NCBI GenBank assembly: GCA_021234155.1
Contig: JAJEKV010000337.1
Location: forward strand, 248,001 to 312,000
Direction of reading: 5' to 3'
Length of the DNA stretch: 64,000 nt
Source of the DNA: Isoetes taiwanensis
Lineage: Eukaryota; Streptophyta; Lycopodiopsida; Isoetales; Isoetaceae
The first letter of the stretch is position 1. Each line of letters starts with the position of its first letter. The notes beneath the pieces were generated by a model. It was not told the DNA's origin, did not search any database, and worked only from the letters and a program-made list of their open reading frames with translations. The position numbers and the translations under genes were made by a program. Shown here one piece after another: positions 48,270 through 60,400 of the stretch.

Positions 48270-48800
48270 ATACTAGTATAAGGACATGTGATCGTGCTTG
48301 TGCATCACATGTAGCAAATCAAGTACTCTGTCCTACCACTATAAAGACCCGTGATATGGAAGGATAGGACATGTAGAGAATCAAGTATTCTTTCCTACTT
48401 CTATAAAACATGTGACAATAGAAGTATTATACATGTCGTAATTCATGTATTCTTTCCTACAATGCCTTAGCAAATAAAGTACTCTGTCCTACTACTATAA
48501 AGACATGTGACATGGAAGCATACGACATGTAGAGAATCAAGTATTCTTTCCTACTTCTATAAAGACATGTGACAATAGAAGTATTACACATGTCGTAATT
48601 CATGTATTCTTTCCTACAATGCCTTAGCAAATAAAGTACTCTGTCCTACTACTATAAAGACATGTGAATGGAAGTATAGGACATGTAGAGAATCAAATAT
48701 TCTTTCCTACATCTATAAAGACATGTGACAATAGAATTATTAGACATGTAGAAATTCAAGTATTCTTTCCTACAGTGGATTGTATTATAAAATGACATGT
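48270..48800 (+). repeat. Tandem repeat of about 156 bp
   Basis: Three units plus partial ones, recognisable by CATGTAGAGAATCAA(G/A)(T/A)AT at about 48370, 48526 and 48682. Each unit is itself made of three related parts of about 50 bp ending CTTTCCTAC or CTGTCCTAC, followed by TATAAAGACATGTGA. AT-rich and non-coding. Confidence 0.92.
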
Positions 48801-48814
48801 CACAATAGAAGAAA

Positions 48815-51080
48815 CTACAAAACAACAGTGGATGTTTTAGTCCACTGAAAAAAGAACACCATTATCGAACAAAACCATACCTCCACAAATCCACATGTAG
48901 GATTCTTTGAAAACAGGACATGTAGACCTGCCAAAACTGATGTTTTCAACAGTGGACCAAAAACCGGGGTGAGTGTGTGGACGAGAATTATTATCTGGTC
49001 ATTGTGCCAGTGCTGGCTCTGAACCTCCCTTTGTATTTTTATGCTGTAATTCTCCGCAAAATCAATTACAGAAACAATGGAGCCATCTTGAATATTGTCC
49101 AGGCAACTCCTAAATTGCAGGGCCTGCCATCTAGCCTTGTAATTATGTGGCACAAATATCGTCAAAGTGGAATACAGGTACGAAATAAAATCCTTCACTG
49201 CCGTTCTCTTGTAAGATAATCTAAGAATTGGCTTTGATTCTTTATTTTTTTTCCCCTTGCCAACTGAGGTCTCGTCTTGCTTTACAGTTTTAGAATGTGT
49301 CCCAGCAATTGCCTTAGCTTTCTTACTTCCTTCGTGGTGGCATTGGATCTTTTCTTTCTGCTGCCACCTGGTACTTCCTTGGTAACACAGTATGCAACTC
49401 CATCAACATCATCTATCTCCACTGGAATCTGCAGCAAGGTCTGTAGCATAAAACATAAGATTAGTGCAAGTTGAAAGCAGGAAAACAGAATGCAGCAGAT
49501 TCCAGCACATCTCAGCATGTTGCAGCATGCATTATAGAGAGTTTTACCTTTTGAAACGTTTTCCATTCAAGCAAGAACTCCTGATTCTCTCTTTCTCTTG
49601 AACATATAGAAAGACTTTTTATGCCACAACTCTGATATTTTTGCATCAAGCAGTCATGTTTATATATTCTCTCGCTCTTGTTGCAAACCATAGTGCTCTA
49701 GAGCTCGCTGCTTGAGTCATATGTGTATTGGCTGGCCAGACACTTCTCATCAGGTGCGCAAACCTCACAACAGCGCTTGCACTCTTCACCATGAAGTCCA
49801 ATTTTTGCTAATCTTAAAGATTCAGGCCTACTCTAGCATACTCCAACTTCGTATGGTATATACAACAACAGGTTTCCCTTTCGGATACTTTATTTACATA
49901 AAGAGGCTTCAACTTCTCGAAAGCCTTTAAGCAAACAGAGTATTGAGGATATGCCTGTATTGTTGAAAAAGCTGCAGCTGAATGGTAGCCTTCGGTTAGA
50001 AATATTTATGCAAGAATTGCGAGGAGTTTTTGTATGGAAACTTATATCTGTGTGACCTCCATAAGGCGCAAGGGATAAGACTTTCAAAAGCCTGAGTCTC
50101 TAACACTATTCACAACATTCTTCTTGCAAGGAGAGACTCTGCTATTCTATTTCCAGAATTCTGTAATGCTTTGCTTGCAAGTACGGTTGAGACAATTACA
50201 CCTCAACCTCCTTTGGAAGTTAGACCACGGACCATTTCCAAAGATGGCTTCCGATTTTCTTACTGCAGCAGTTGCAATTGTTGTCCTTTTGGAAACCTAT
50301 CATAAGAAATATTGCACATTATTCATTGAACCTCTCCCAGCCAGCATCACTCATCAGATACAAGCACTTAAAAGCATAAAGAAACACCGACATGAAATCA
50401 AGAAATAGTTGTACCTAACAACACTGCTATAGTGGAATTGCATCTTGATTTTGTGGACAAAGCCATCACCAGTGTCTAGGTTTAGGCTCTCCAAATATCA
50501 TAGCTCCTTTGCCTCTTTGTGGCTACCATTGTCTGTTTCAAGTTGTCGAGCAGCACCCCCGCTGCCTTGCACTCTTTTGGATTTGGCAACATTCTAGGTT
50601 CTGAGATTTCCATTTCGTGGTGATGAACCACCCTCTTCATCACATCGGCCTTGATTTTGGGTGAATGCTTCTTAGTAAGCTTGTTGAAGTAATCAAATGT
50701 AAGCTTGGCTATTTTTTGCCTGCGTCTGATGCTCAAATCTTCCAGTTCAACCACTTTTCATCTTATTCCATAATCTGGCATCTCTCTTCCTCTGTGCATT
50801 CAATTTCTTGTAAATTGTGGAGGAAACTAGATTTTAACACGATATCTCCTGTGTTTCAGCGAGATCCAACAAATCTAGAATAGTGTATTGAAATTGATCT
50901 GGCCGAAAATCCAATACTAAACGTGTGATTGCCTCCAGGCCGGTATCAGAGAGTCCCATGAATTTCTTGACAGAGAAAGAATAAGTGAATTGGAGAGAGA
51001 ATTTGCGCGGGTCATGAGCTCGAAGTAGTTCAGTGCTCGAATTTGCAACGTACCACCATTCACACGAAAATCTAGCCAAA
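48815..51080 (-). pseudogene. Transposase-like gene with DFAENY motif, broken
   Basis: Three stretches on the minus strand read in order as one protein. 51079-50834: KFMGLSDTGLEAITRLVLDF, then RPDQFQYTILDLLDL, then a stop. 50754-50482: starts MVELEDLSIRRRQKIAKL, contains ADVMKRVVHHHEMEISEPR and KECKAAGVLLDNLKQT. 49198-48815: VPHNYKARWQALQF, then VIDFAENYSIKIQREVQSQHW (DFAENY at about 49063-49046). A fourth piece, 49480-49282 (PVEIDDVDGVAYCVTKEV), may belong between the last two. The DFAENY....E.QS.HW pattern, with a preceding ARWQ..QF, recurs in uncharacterised transposon-like proteins of animals and seed-free plants; the first Asp could be one of a catalytic acidic triad, but that is inference. 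Stops and gaps separate the pieces, so it is dead. The 156-bp tandem repeat lies directly past its 3' end. Confidence 0.6.
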
Positions 51081-52881
51081 ATTCCTTAATCATTTCCTAA
51101 CGGTTCGTTGCTGAGGTGGACATGTGAGTACATGAAAGGCGTGGAAAAAATGATGGGCAGTTATACCCACCAGTACCCAAATTAAACAAAAGTAGGGGTG
51201 CTTTAAGCGAGCTAAAACCCTGCTATAAGCATACGTCCGGACGCATATTTTTGATACCCACCAGCATACTTTTGCCCGAGGGTACTCACGCAAAGGTTGG
51301 GAGTAAAATTTGATGTAGTATTATATTTGAGGTGGTATAAATACAGGATTTGAGAAGGTTATTGCCAATTTTTGAGCAGCTTAACTTCATGAGTCTTTTG
51401 TAGACGTCGTTCTGTCAATGGATGAAGGGATTTCTTTTGGGCTAGAAATAGAAAGTGGCGACTTGAGCCACGATCTACCGGACCTGATCTGCATGCCAGC
51501 TTTTATGGAGGGACATTGCCAGATCTGGGCTTGGTTTTGCTGCTTGGTTGCATGCAATATTTGTTTGCCGAATTCTATTGGATATTTTATTACTCTTATT
51601 CGCTATAGCCATCTTTGTAATTGTAGTTATGATTTGCTTTTTCCAAAAAATGGATTTACTTGTTTTAGAAAATCAATCCCTGCTGCAAATTTTGCATCTT
51701 TTAAGCAGTCCAATCCTTCTAATCTCTGGGTGAACAAGCATAAGTGAAATCGTTTTATATCCAAAGTTCCCAATGGCCATTTCATGACCTTCATAATGGA
51801 GTATTTATATAGTGGCTAAGAAGTAGAATACTAAGAGATTTCAGAGCACTGCATTCTATCAGCAAGTAACCTTTGTTTTCTCTACTCTGACAAGAAGTCC
51901 GCCGATTCTATTCACCGATTCTGATTGGTTTTGCTAGGGCCTAATGGCCTTGGCTGACAGAGTATCCTGCCATTTCAGGTCTTTAGGTCAGATTCAAGGC
52001 CTTCGGCTCTTCAGGCTTGTGGTATAACATACAGGTGTGATCATCGTGATAAATTATGTGGCTATGGTGCATGCTATAGTGTTTAATTTGTGCCATTAGA
52101 TAGTGCAGGCTATGGTCGCATCAATTAATTTTCTCTTGTGAAAGCTTCAATGTTGGCCGCGGTAATCTTGATGCACCATTGATTCGTCCAAGAGAATTAA
52201 ACATAAAAAAAAAACAATGACCTTTGATGTGGGAGATTCCATGGAATCTCCCATGATCTGAAGGTGCAGATTTAAGAATATGGAAATGAACAATAAAGAA
52301 AGCGATGCCCATATCATATATGATGTCTATGCCGTATATTAGACTATTTAGTATGCTGAAAAGGACACTTGGAACACTATAGCAGCTTGCAACTACTAAT
52401 CCCAGCCATGCTCACCTCTGGCCTCTGACATAATTGATGCCATATCCACTACGGAACTACAACCAAACATTATACAAATAGCATGGCAATTAGAGGCACA
52501 ATCTCACAATATGCTACAAATATGAGGAATGATCATTCTAAAAGTGTATGGCACTCCAAGCAACATATCAAAATTGGATTAATCATACTACAATGTCATT
52601 ACGAAATCAATTGTTACCAAGTCCAATCATGAAAGCTACAGAATGCAGTTAAGTGGATGCAGTTAATCTCGAAGAACAGGGCTCTAAGAATGCAATCAAG
52701 TGGATGTAATTTAGCCGAATAAAGAATGTAGACAAAGTATCGTTCAAGCAAAGTAGGCAAAGGCAATGAGCTGTGCGCAAAACGAACCATATGGATTAAA
52801 ATAAAATTACCTCTTTGGCAAGACTATAGAAATGAAAAGCACAGTGCACCCTGCATACCTGGTTCACAGATCAAACATAAG
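51081..52881. other. Intergenic DNA, no gene supported
   Basis: A TATAAATA at about 51336 stands some 80 bp before an open frame of 109 codons at 51418-51747, but its product is unfamiliar and an overlapping frame is just as long, so I do not call it. ATACCCACCAG(T/C)A occurs twice at about 51165 and 51255 and may mark the edge of the element next door. The rest is featureless. Confidence 0.45.
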
Positions 52882-52910
52882 AATAATAATAATAATAATA
52901 TAATAATATT
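52882..52910 (+). repeat. (AAT)n microsatellite at the LINE 3' edge
   Basis: Nine or ten AAT/TAAT units. It stands about 50 bp beyond the last codon of the minus-strand LINE frame and may be that element's simple-repeat tail. Confidence 0.85.
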
Positions 52911-54470
52911 TACTTAGCTCACTGGGGCCAAGAAGGCCATGGAGCCTGAAGTACAACTGCTCATAATATAGTTTTAAGTAGTAGAGAACGGTGTTCATCT
53001 ACTGCTTTTATATATGATCCTACATCTATAGGTAACAATGTAAATAAAGAATGAAAATTATCTACATGTATATTGAATTTGTCTCTGATGTTTTCGTATG
53101 CCGAGCATTTAGAGAATACATGATCTTCATCTTCAACACTGTTAGAGTCGCATAACCTGCACAGTCTCTCTTCTACGGGTTTTTTTGACCATCTGTCTGT
53201 TTCAAATTCCAGTCTATGAGAGCTTAATCTATATCTTGCAATTGTATGTCTAACCACCCTTGGTAAATTTGCCTTCAGGTATTCCTGATCCTCATACTGT
53301 ACCATATCATTTACTGCAACCTTATAGTGCATCATTCTACTCCCTTGATCAGCCCAAATATGTTGGATTGCTAGCCTACTCTAGCCTCTCCCTTGCATCA
53401 GATTTATTGGTAGGCCAATTAGTGTGAGATAACCCCCATCGGCCAGCCCATTTCATAACATCATTCATCCAACCCTGATCCGTCGAAGCAAGAAGAGCTT
53501 GACGTGATAATCTGATTGTCGGAAGATCTCTTATTCTATTCACAAAGTTAACTGTTTGGTAAAGAGCTTCTAATTCTAAAGGAAACAGTCCTGTTTCTGC
53601 AAGCATAAGAGCATATATGGTATTGTATTTTTGATGCCAAGGCTCTTCCCGAATAAACTGTTTCTGGACCATCTCTATTTGAACCCACATTTTTGAAGGA
53701 ATAGAATAGAATAGAATAGAAGGGAGATTTGCACCCCAAATAGGAGCACCATACAGTACTACTGTGGTAACCAAGGTTTTGTATATGAACTTTTTAAGAT
53801 ACCAATGATTCAAGGATATTCTGGAACATCTGGACAACATCCCATAAAGGGCTGATTCGCCACCTGTAACCCGCCTTCTAATGCAATCTTTCCACTTATA
53901 ATTGGAAGCAAAATCAATACCAAGGTATTTGAAACTTTCAACATTCTCAATTTCCTTCCCCTGATAAGTAAATTTCGGTCTCTCTCTTGTCCCAAATATC
54001 ATTACCTTTGTCTTCGCCACATTCACTCTCATATGTTTTTGCAAACAAAAACGCTTCCAAAGCATTTAAATGTGATTGTAAAACTGCCCTCTTATTTGAT
54101 AAAAGCACCACATCGTCTGCATATAACAATAATTGAATCACATACTCACCTATCTTTGTACCTGGGAGAGATTTCGAGCACATCCAATCGTCCAGTTCAT
54201 CTATGAACAAGCCAAATAATGTAGGTGACAATGGGCAGCCCTGTCTCACCCCTATATTGTTCTTCACCATTATGCTTAAATCCCATGCCAAAGTAATCAA
54301 GACCTCAGAGTACATCTGTGATACCGCCCCTTTGAGTTCATCTGGAACTCCTATTTGCTCCAGTCTCTCACCAAGTTCATTCCTCTGAACAGTGTCAAAT
54401 GCTTTAGCAAAATCAATGAAAGCAACATAAAGTACCTTATTTGGTTTTTTGCTTGCTCCACCAAAACTCT
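52911..54470 (-). mobile_element. 5'-truncated LINE with readable reverse transcriptase
   Basis: The minus-strand translation gives the C-terminal half of a LINE ORF2: VAFIDFAKAFDTV (about 54430-54390), IGVRQGCPLSPTLFGLFIDEL (about 54255-54195), QLLLYADDVVLLS (about 54138-54100, the catalytic YADD), VNVAKTKVMIFGT (about 54030), FKYLGIDF (about 53930) and, after the RT, CRLCDSNSVEDEDHVFSKC (about 53160-53105). Three frames are needed (54594-53947, 54065-53376, 53335-52961), so it carries at least two shifts. The endonuclease and N-terminal RT are absent: similarity begins only at about 54465, which is typical 5' truncation. The element is much fresher than the LINE at 3370-4677 and from a different family. 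It lies less than 500 bp upstream of PELP1. Confidence 0.9.
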
Positions 54471-54936
54471 CAAGGTAAGTGCATGAGAAAACTCTCAACA
54501 TAAGAAAACATGGCAAACATGATTGTTTTACAATAGGACAATGGCTGAGTTTAATTCTCATCTTCAACTGCCAGAATGCATGCGCGGATTGCATGAAATC
54601 TCTTAGTTATAGCAGTATATTCGACTACTCTCCATTTAAAAACTAATGTAAGTTCTGCATCTTTTTATTGTGCTATTATTTGTGGCCGTAGAAATAGCAT
54701 ATTCTTTTGAAATGCCAGGCTATTCTCCAATCTCGTCCTTACTTTTTGGATATTCAAGGAATATTCCTCATTCCTCCCCTTGGGGCAACCCAAAAAGTAA
54801 AACTAAACGTCGATGACATTAAAAATAAGTGGACGGGTAAGATTAACCGGAAACTGATGGGACTGAGGTGGTGGTTTTTGGAGTTAGGTTAAAAATCAGG
54901 TCAAAATTTTGAAGCAGGGAAGATAACGATCTCTCC
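54471..54936. promoter_or_regulatory. Presumed PELP1 promoter and leader region
   Basis: Between the LINE end and the PELP1 start codon. No clear TATA box. An in-frame TGA at 54910-54912 limits the reading frame. If the LINE boundary is right, the core promoter is confined to about 470 bp, or part of it has been supplied by the transposon. Confidence 0.35.
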
Positions 54937-57900
54937 ATGGCGATGGAAGGCCTGTACAATATGCATGATCCTCGGCTTCGTCCCTGCTTGTTGCAGTCAG
55001 TTATGGCTTTGCATTTGCCAGATGATAAGCATCAAATACCTGTAGCTGCGCCCACAAGTCCTGCTAGCTTGTCTGTTGCTGTGGAACTTATTCAGAGGCA
55101 TTGCCTCCTTGCAGAGCCTCCTCTGCCACCGGCTTCAGTGACTGGTGTCCATGGAGTAATGGCAAAGTCCATTGTCGATACTCGCAAAGGCGTTGATGCT
55201 TGGATTGAGCGCCTTATGAGTCTCCTTTCCAGTGGTGTGGTATACGTCCTTTTTGAGCTGCAAAATTTTCCTGCATTATTAGTTTTAATATATAATGCAT
55301 TTAGTGTCAATTCTTCAATCAACAAATCCTCAAATGTTCTAGTGGGCAATTTTCTTAATTGTAGAAGTTTGGTGTCTAATTTTCTTAATTGGGCAAATAG
55401 AAATCAACTGCTAAAACCGTTTTAACTTCCAAGTTTTTCACGACAAGATTTTTCTCCTACAAATCGAATCACATCATACAAACCCAATCAAATGCGACAT
55501 TTTATAATGCACTCGACGAGATGCATAACAGCAAAAACATTTGGGTTTTAATTTCATGGTCACTGCATGTTGTTTTAGGCTGAGTCACGCTGGGCCGGGG
55601 CAAGTTTACTTGGTGTCACAAGCCAACAATGCACACGGCAACGCTTTCTGGAGAGCTATATTTTGTGGTTTCAGAAGCTCCTCGGTCTTTTGAAGGTGAT
55701 TTAGTCATTGCTGTTATTTATGGATCTTCAGTAGTGAGAGGAAAATTTATATCATGTTATTGGTCATTGTATAGCTGCTCTGCTTACTCTTGTTTGTGTC
55801 ATTGGCAGCCAACAGAGCCCAACTTTGTTCGTTCTGCTGCTCTTGCCTCTCTCACAGACCACATTACCAGGTTGGAGATGATTGTCTTCTTACGTGTCTG
55901 CAGCAGGAAAGAAAGTGAAGTATTGAGTTTCTCACGAACTTCATTAATTCTTATAGGTTGGGAGGCATTATTGCGCTGCAAGGAGTTAGGCGAGATGGTG
56001 CTGCCATCACAGCAAAACTTGTGCAGCCAGTGGTGCAGCTTTTGGGTGATAAGGATTCGAGCATTATTTGGGTATGCACTTTCAGTACTTTGGGCCATCT
56101 CTATAATTCAGCTGATGTTTTGTCTGTATGCTTGAAATTTTAGAGACAGTTTATACTGGTGTTCTGATCCCCTAATTTATGTGGGACAGGAGGGGGCAGT
56201 TGGACTTCTGTGTGCTGTTCTAAGGTTCTTTCCTGCTTGTCTTCGGCAACACTATAATAATGTATACACATTTCCTCTGCATCAACGTTACGAGATTTTT
56301 TGCTGTAAAATTCAAAGCTTTATCTTACAAAAACTAATTGTTTCTAACAGGTGGAATCATTGCTTGTTACCCAGCTTATGGATGTAGAATGTAGTCCCAC
56401 TCTTTTGCAGGTAATATTCTTTGTTTAGTTATGCAAGAAAGTTCTCTTATCTTCTCTCTGTAACCAAAGCTGAGGACCAAATGCCTATTTTGATGTGAAA
56501 GATGCTCTCTACTACATATTATAGCATGTTGATGATAAAAGATTTGATATTTACTGGCCTGAAGCCTAAGTGCTCTCTGCTAAATGTTGTTTTGAATCTT
56601 ACTAATCTCAAATAGGAATGCACGATCCATCTAGAGCCGCTGCCATCTTTGTCTGTTTTACTGTTACTGTCTGAATTAGCATGTACTGATCATATTTCTT
56701 AATACATTTATGTGACCATGTTATGTTCACGCTTTTGTTCAGAAATGCGTGCAGTGTTTGGCTCTGCTTCCCAGGGCATATGGTGAATCATCAGCATGGA
56801 GTTCAATGATGCGTCGTGTGCTGATCGCAGTGAATTCACAGCTCGATGAAGCATTTGCAGGAATGGAAGATGGTCGGTTTTGCTTATCTTTGTCTATTCT
56901 CTTGTGCAGCATTTACTAACACCTTGTCTTTCGCAGTCAATAATGCTGATGAAGCTGTTTCGACTTTGCTGCCAAGAGGTCAGGATCCACCTTGGCCACT
57001 GGGAGGTCCTTCAGTTGCAGCAAATTTTGTACCTCAAACAACAAAGAAATTTTGGATGCATCTCGTTCCCAGAGTTTCTTCACTTTTACAATGCTGTCAT
57101 TTCCTGCTTGTTAGTCCATATCCTGTACCGGTACGCATACACAATATTTTGTATAAGCTATTTAAAGAATAAGCTTGCATGTTAACTCATGTGCACATGA
57201 AGGTACCTGTTCCAGTTATTCCTCTAATGGCGCTAGTAAGAAGAATCCTTCGAGTGGATGGGTCTCGGATTTCAGTAGCATCATCTCTTGGAATTTCTGT
57301 TTCGACAGCTCATCAAGCAGCACTTTGCGCAGAACTTCCAGCTTTACATCTTTGTGCACTAGAGCTTTTGCACTCAACAATTTGTGGTGCACGAAGGTAA
57401 TGGAGATGCTTTCGAAATGTACATATGCATGAGCATCGTTTGTATCTTTTTAAGTTCCTTGACCTGTTTCTCATGCTAATTTCTATTTATGATGCTTATC
57501 ATCTTAAAAAATCTTTTGGGAATCGTGATTTTAAAGATGGTATTGTTTCTTTCCCGATGTAGCCAATTGCTGCCTCAAGCTGGCAAGATTGCACAAATTT
57601 TGACCGACTCCTTCCGCCGCCATGGACCTACACCACCTTGTCTGAGGTCGAAATTATACGGAATTGCTCGGCAGCTTTTATATTCAATGGGGGCAGGTAG
57701 GAAGAAGTGCATTAAGAGAATGAATGAAGGCAAGATACAGACATTTTTGGTCTAGAATTTCATAGGGTTTTGCCATATGTATCATGAACCATTTGATTAA
57801 TAGGTTTTATGTTTTGGTTCTCAGAGCATTTTTTTTTTCCTCTGGCTGACAGGAACCATGAAGTGTAGAGAGCTGTATGAAGTAATAGCTTTAGATTTTT

Positions 57901-60066
57901 CTTGCATGCTCATGTCTCATGCCATTAAGATTAAATACATAAAAGTACAATTAAACTTCGTTGTAATAATGTGTGCATTTCTTTGTGATTGCACTTATTT
58001 ATTGTTATTTTGACAGGTATGTCGGAAGCCCTTGCGCCGGTTGTTGTTGGAAATGCCTTACCTGATCTCAAGGGTTCAACTGCGGAAATATTTGGAACAT
58101 CTCTGGATCGCACTCATGTGTCTGGTTCACATAATTCTACAAGCATGCCTGGAGGATGGAACCAAGTGCCGTCCCAGAAAAAACGCAAAGAACCTGGAGG
58201 TCTTCCAGTTGCTCAGCAGGCTAATGGACTGACACATACTGGGAATAATATAGGTGAAATAAAGGTTCCTAATGCTGTGCAAGTTGCAGCTTTGCAAGCA
58301 CTGGAGGCTCTACTGACAGTTGTAAGAAAAGGAACCTGCTATCAATTAGGATCTCTTGATTATACAGTAACACAAGAATTTCTTTAGGCATGATAGTCTT
58401 GCCTCATGAGTTTCTGAACGTATTTTTCTAATGTGATCTATGGAATGACCCGTGGCTCAAATCACAGGGCGGTGCTATGCTTCCTGATCGTGTCCGTGTG
58501 GAGGTTGATACTTTGCTAGTTAATGTTGCTGCCAGTGCTTCAATGAGGACGGTTTCTGGAACCGTGACTTATGATGAAGAAACAGCTTCACTAGAAGGGA
58601 GTGCCCTCATGTCTTCTGGATCATTTCAAGTAGCTGCATATCGTGCATTACTTGCGTCTCTGCTGTCTCCTTGTTCACATCGCCCGCCTCACCTCTCCCA
58701 GGGGCTCAGCATATTTCGGAAAGGTGAGCTATTACAGTATTAAGTCGTGACAACCGCTTTGGAATTTATGTTATTGGGTAATTCTTTCTTGGCTGATGGC
58801 CATATAAGCAAAACTATAGTCAACAGTAGCCTCAATGAGATAGTTGTTATTGAGTTTCTGTTACAGCTTTTCTAAGATCCGCTGTGACCTACGCTGACCG
58901 GTTTCTATCAAAATCATCAGTGTTATTAAACATGAGCAAGTTTTAGTATAGCGTGCACATACGCTTTCATCAACTAACTAGATCATATAAAAAAGAGAAG
59001 GTATATATGAAAATAAAGGTGGGCGATACCTATACCTACCGCCACCGCACAGCGGGCACGACCAGTAACTTCGACAATGAATGGCATTAGTTTTATGTAG
59101 TTAATTGTTTATTTTCCATGTTTCGTTTGAGTTTATTCCCTTTTATACTTATTCGTAGGATAAAATGAGTGTCTTTGTTTTCATCATGGTCATGTTGTTG
59201 ACTAGCTGATTGGAACTTTTGTAGGTCGCAAGGAGTATGGGACGGAGGCTGCAGAAGCTTGTTCCCATGCGCTTTTTGCACTGGAACCACTTATTCATCC
59301 ACGATGTTTGCCACCAGCAGATACAACTACGATTGTATCAGGCAATATCCAAAAGCTTGGAAAACCAGTAATTGCAGGACCTCTTCCTGGAACTATTGCT
59401 GCGCCATCAAATCTGGGCTTTGGAAATCCTTTGCTTCCTCAGCTGCGGACGAATCAGATAACCATGGATCCATGGGCAGAAGTCGATACATGGTTAGGGT
59501 ATGGAGAAGATCTTGGTGAAGATATACGAGGTTTCTTAACTGAAGACTTAACCAATGAAGTGTCCCCCGCAAACACTCAAACTGCTCAAGAGAACATTTT
59601 AGTCCCTTTATGTGACTTTTCTGGAACTGAAGTATTCACTAAGAAAGAAGCAGTTCCAATAAGTGGAGCTGATTTAGAACCACCTGGGGAATCATCTGCT
59701 CCTCTCTATGAAACTACAGGCAATGGAGATACTTCCAAGGTTCTAACAGGGCAAGGCATGGAAAATTGTACGAATTTTGTCACTACAATTCTTGCTACAT
59801 CAGGCGGTGAATTCAGTTCATCATTAGAAAGGGACATTGAAATTTCAAAGCCATACATTGAACCTGATGACAGGACTCAGGCAAGAATTGAAAATTCTGC
59901 AGACGAGGAACAAAGAGAAGTGCACAATAAAACCCATTTGGTAGAGGGACCAAAAACACCAGCAACAAGTATAATCACCTTCTCTCCAACGTTAGACACA
60001 GTTGAAACAGATAGTGACTCTGATGCAATTCCAGACATTATTGATGGTGATCCAGACACAGAATGA
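54937..60066 (+). CDS. PELP1: PELP1 / RIX1 homologue, 60S ribosome-assembly scaffold, 13 exons
   Basis: Exons: 54937-55239, 55579-55695, 55809-55870, 55957-56071, 56190-56261, 56351-56410, 56743-56872, 56937-57130, 57203-57396, 57563-57696, 58017-58321, 58468-58723, 59225-60066. All introns are GT-AG and every phase joins, giving 2784 bp, 927 residues. The second ATG (54943) has the better start context (G at -3 and +4). PELP1/Rix1 scaffolds the nucleolar complex (with IPI1/TEX10 and IPI3/WDR18) that recruits the Rea1/MDN1 ATPase during pre-60S maturation. Helical repeats fill residues 1 to about 650, including the family blocks LFFPACLR-like RFFPACLRQHYNN (exon 5), LLPRGQDPPWPLGG (exon 8), CAELPALHLCALELL (exon 9) and SQLLPQAGKI (exon 10). 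A KKRKEP nuclear-localisation signal lies near residue 515. The tail is acidic and ends SDSDAIPDI..; the Glu-rich tract of animal PELP1 is missing, as in other plants. The donors of exons 1 and 8 could shift by a codon or two. Confidence 0.93.
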
Positions 60067-60400
60067 GCCTAAGATGTGAACTCTGGCTTCATTTGCATAT
60101 TCTTGCATAACCGAGGAGAATTTGAATCTTTGCTGGAGATGTGAAAGCAAGTGAATGTGCTGACAAGAAGGCTGCTGTCATCAGATTTTAGGATTGAAGC
60201 TGAATCATTAGAAATTTGTGTACCTGAGGGTATTAGAAACTTCTGCTTGATTCTCAAATGAGAGAACTTTGTGCACAAAAATGGCTTATTTTGAGATGGG
60301 GCATAACTGCCTCTCATTTCCCAAATCAGCTCCTGGAGAATATCCTGATTGAAGTGGCAATATAACAAACATTATACGTCCATCGTTCAATGCTGGAATG
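60067..60400 (+). other. Presumed PELP1 3' UTR
   Basis: Immediately after the stop. No canonical AATAAA is seen within 350 bp; plants often use weaker signals. The 99-codon frame on the other strand (60069-60368) has no motif and is taken as chance. Confidence 0.4.

Noticed and set aside
51418-51747. 109-codon frame 80 bp after a TATAAATA
   Set aside because: There is no family motif, an overlapping frame of 61 codons is equally protein-like, and no splice structure follows.
59877-60368. Minus-strand frames opposite PELP1 exon 13 and its 3' UTR
   Set aside because: They are shadows of a coding exon and its flank; no motif.
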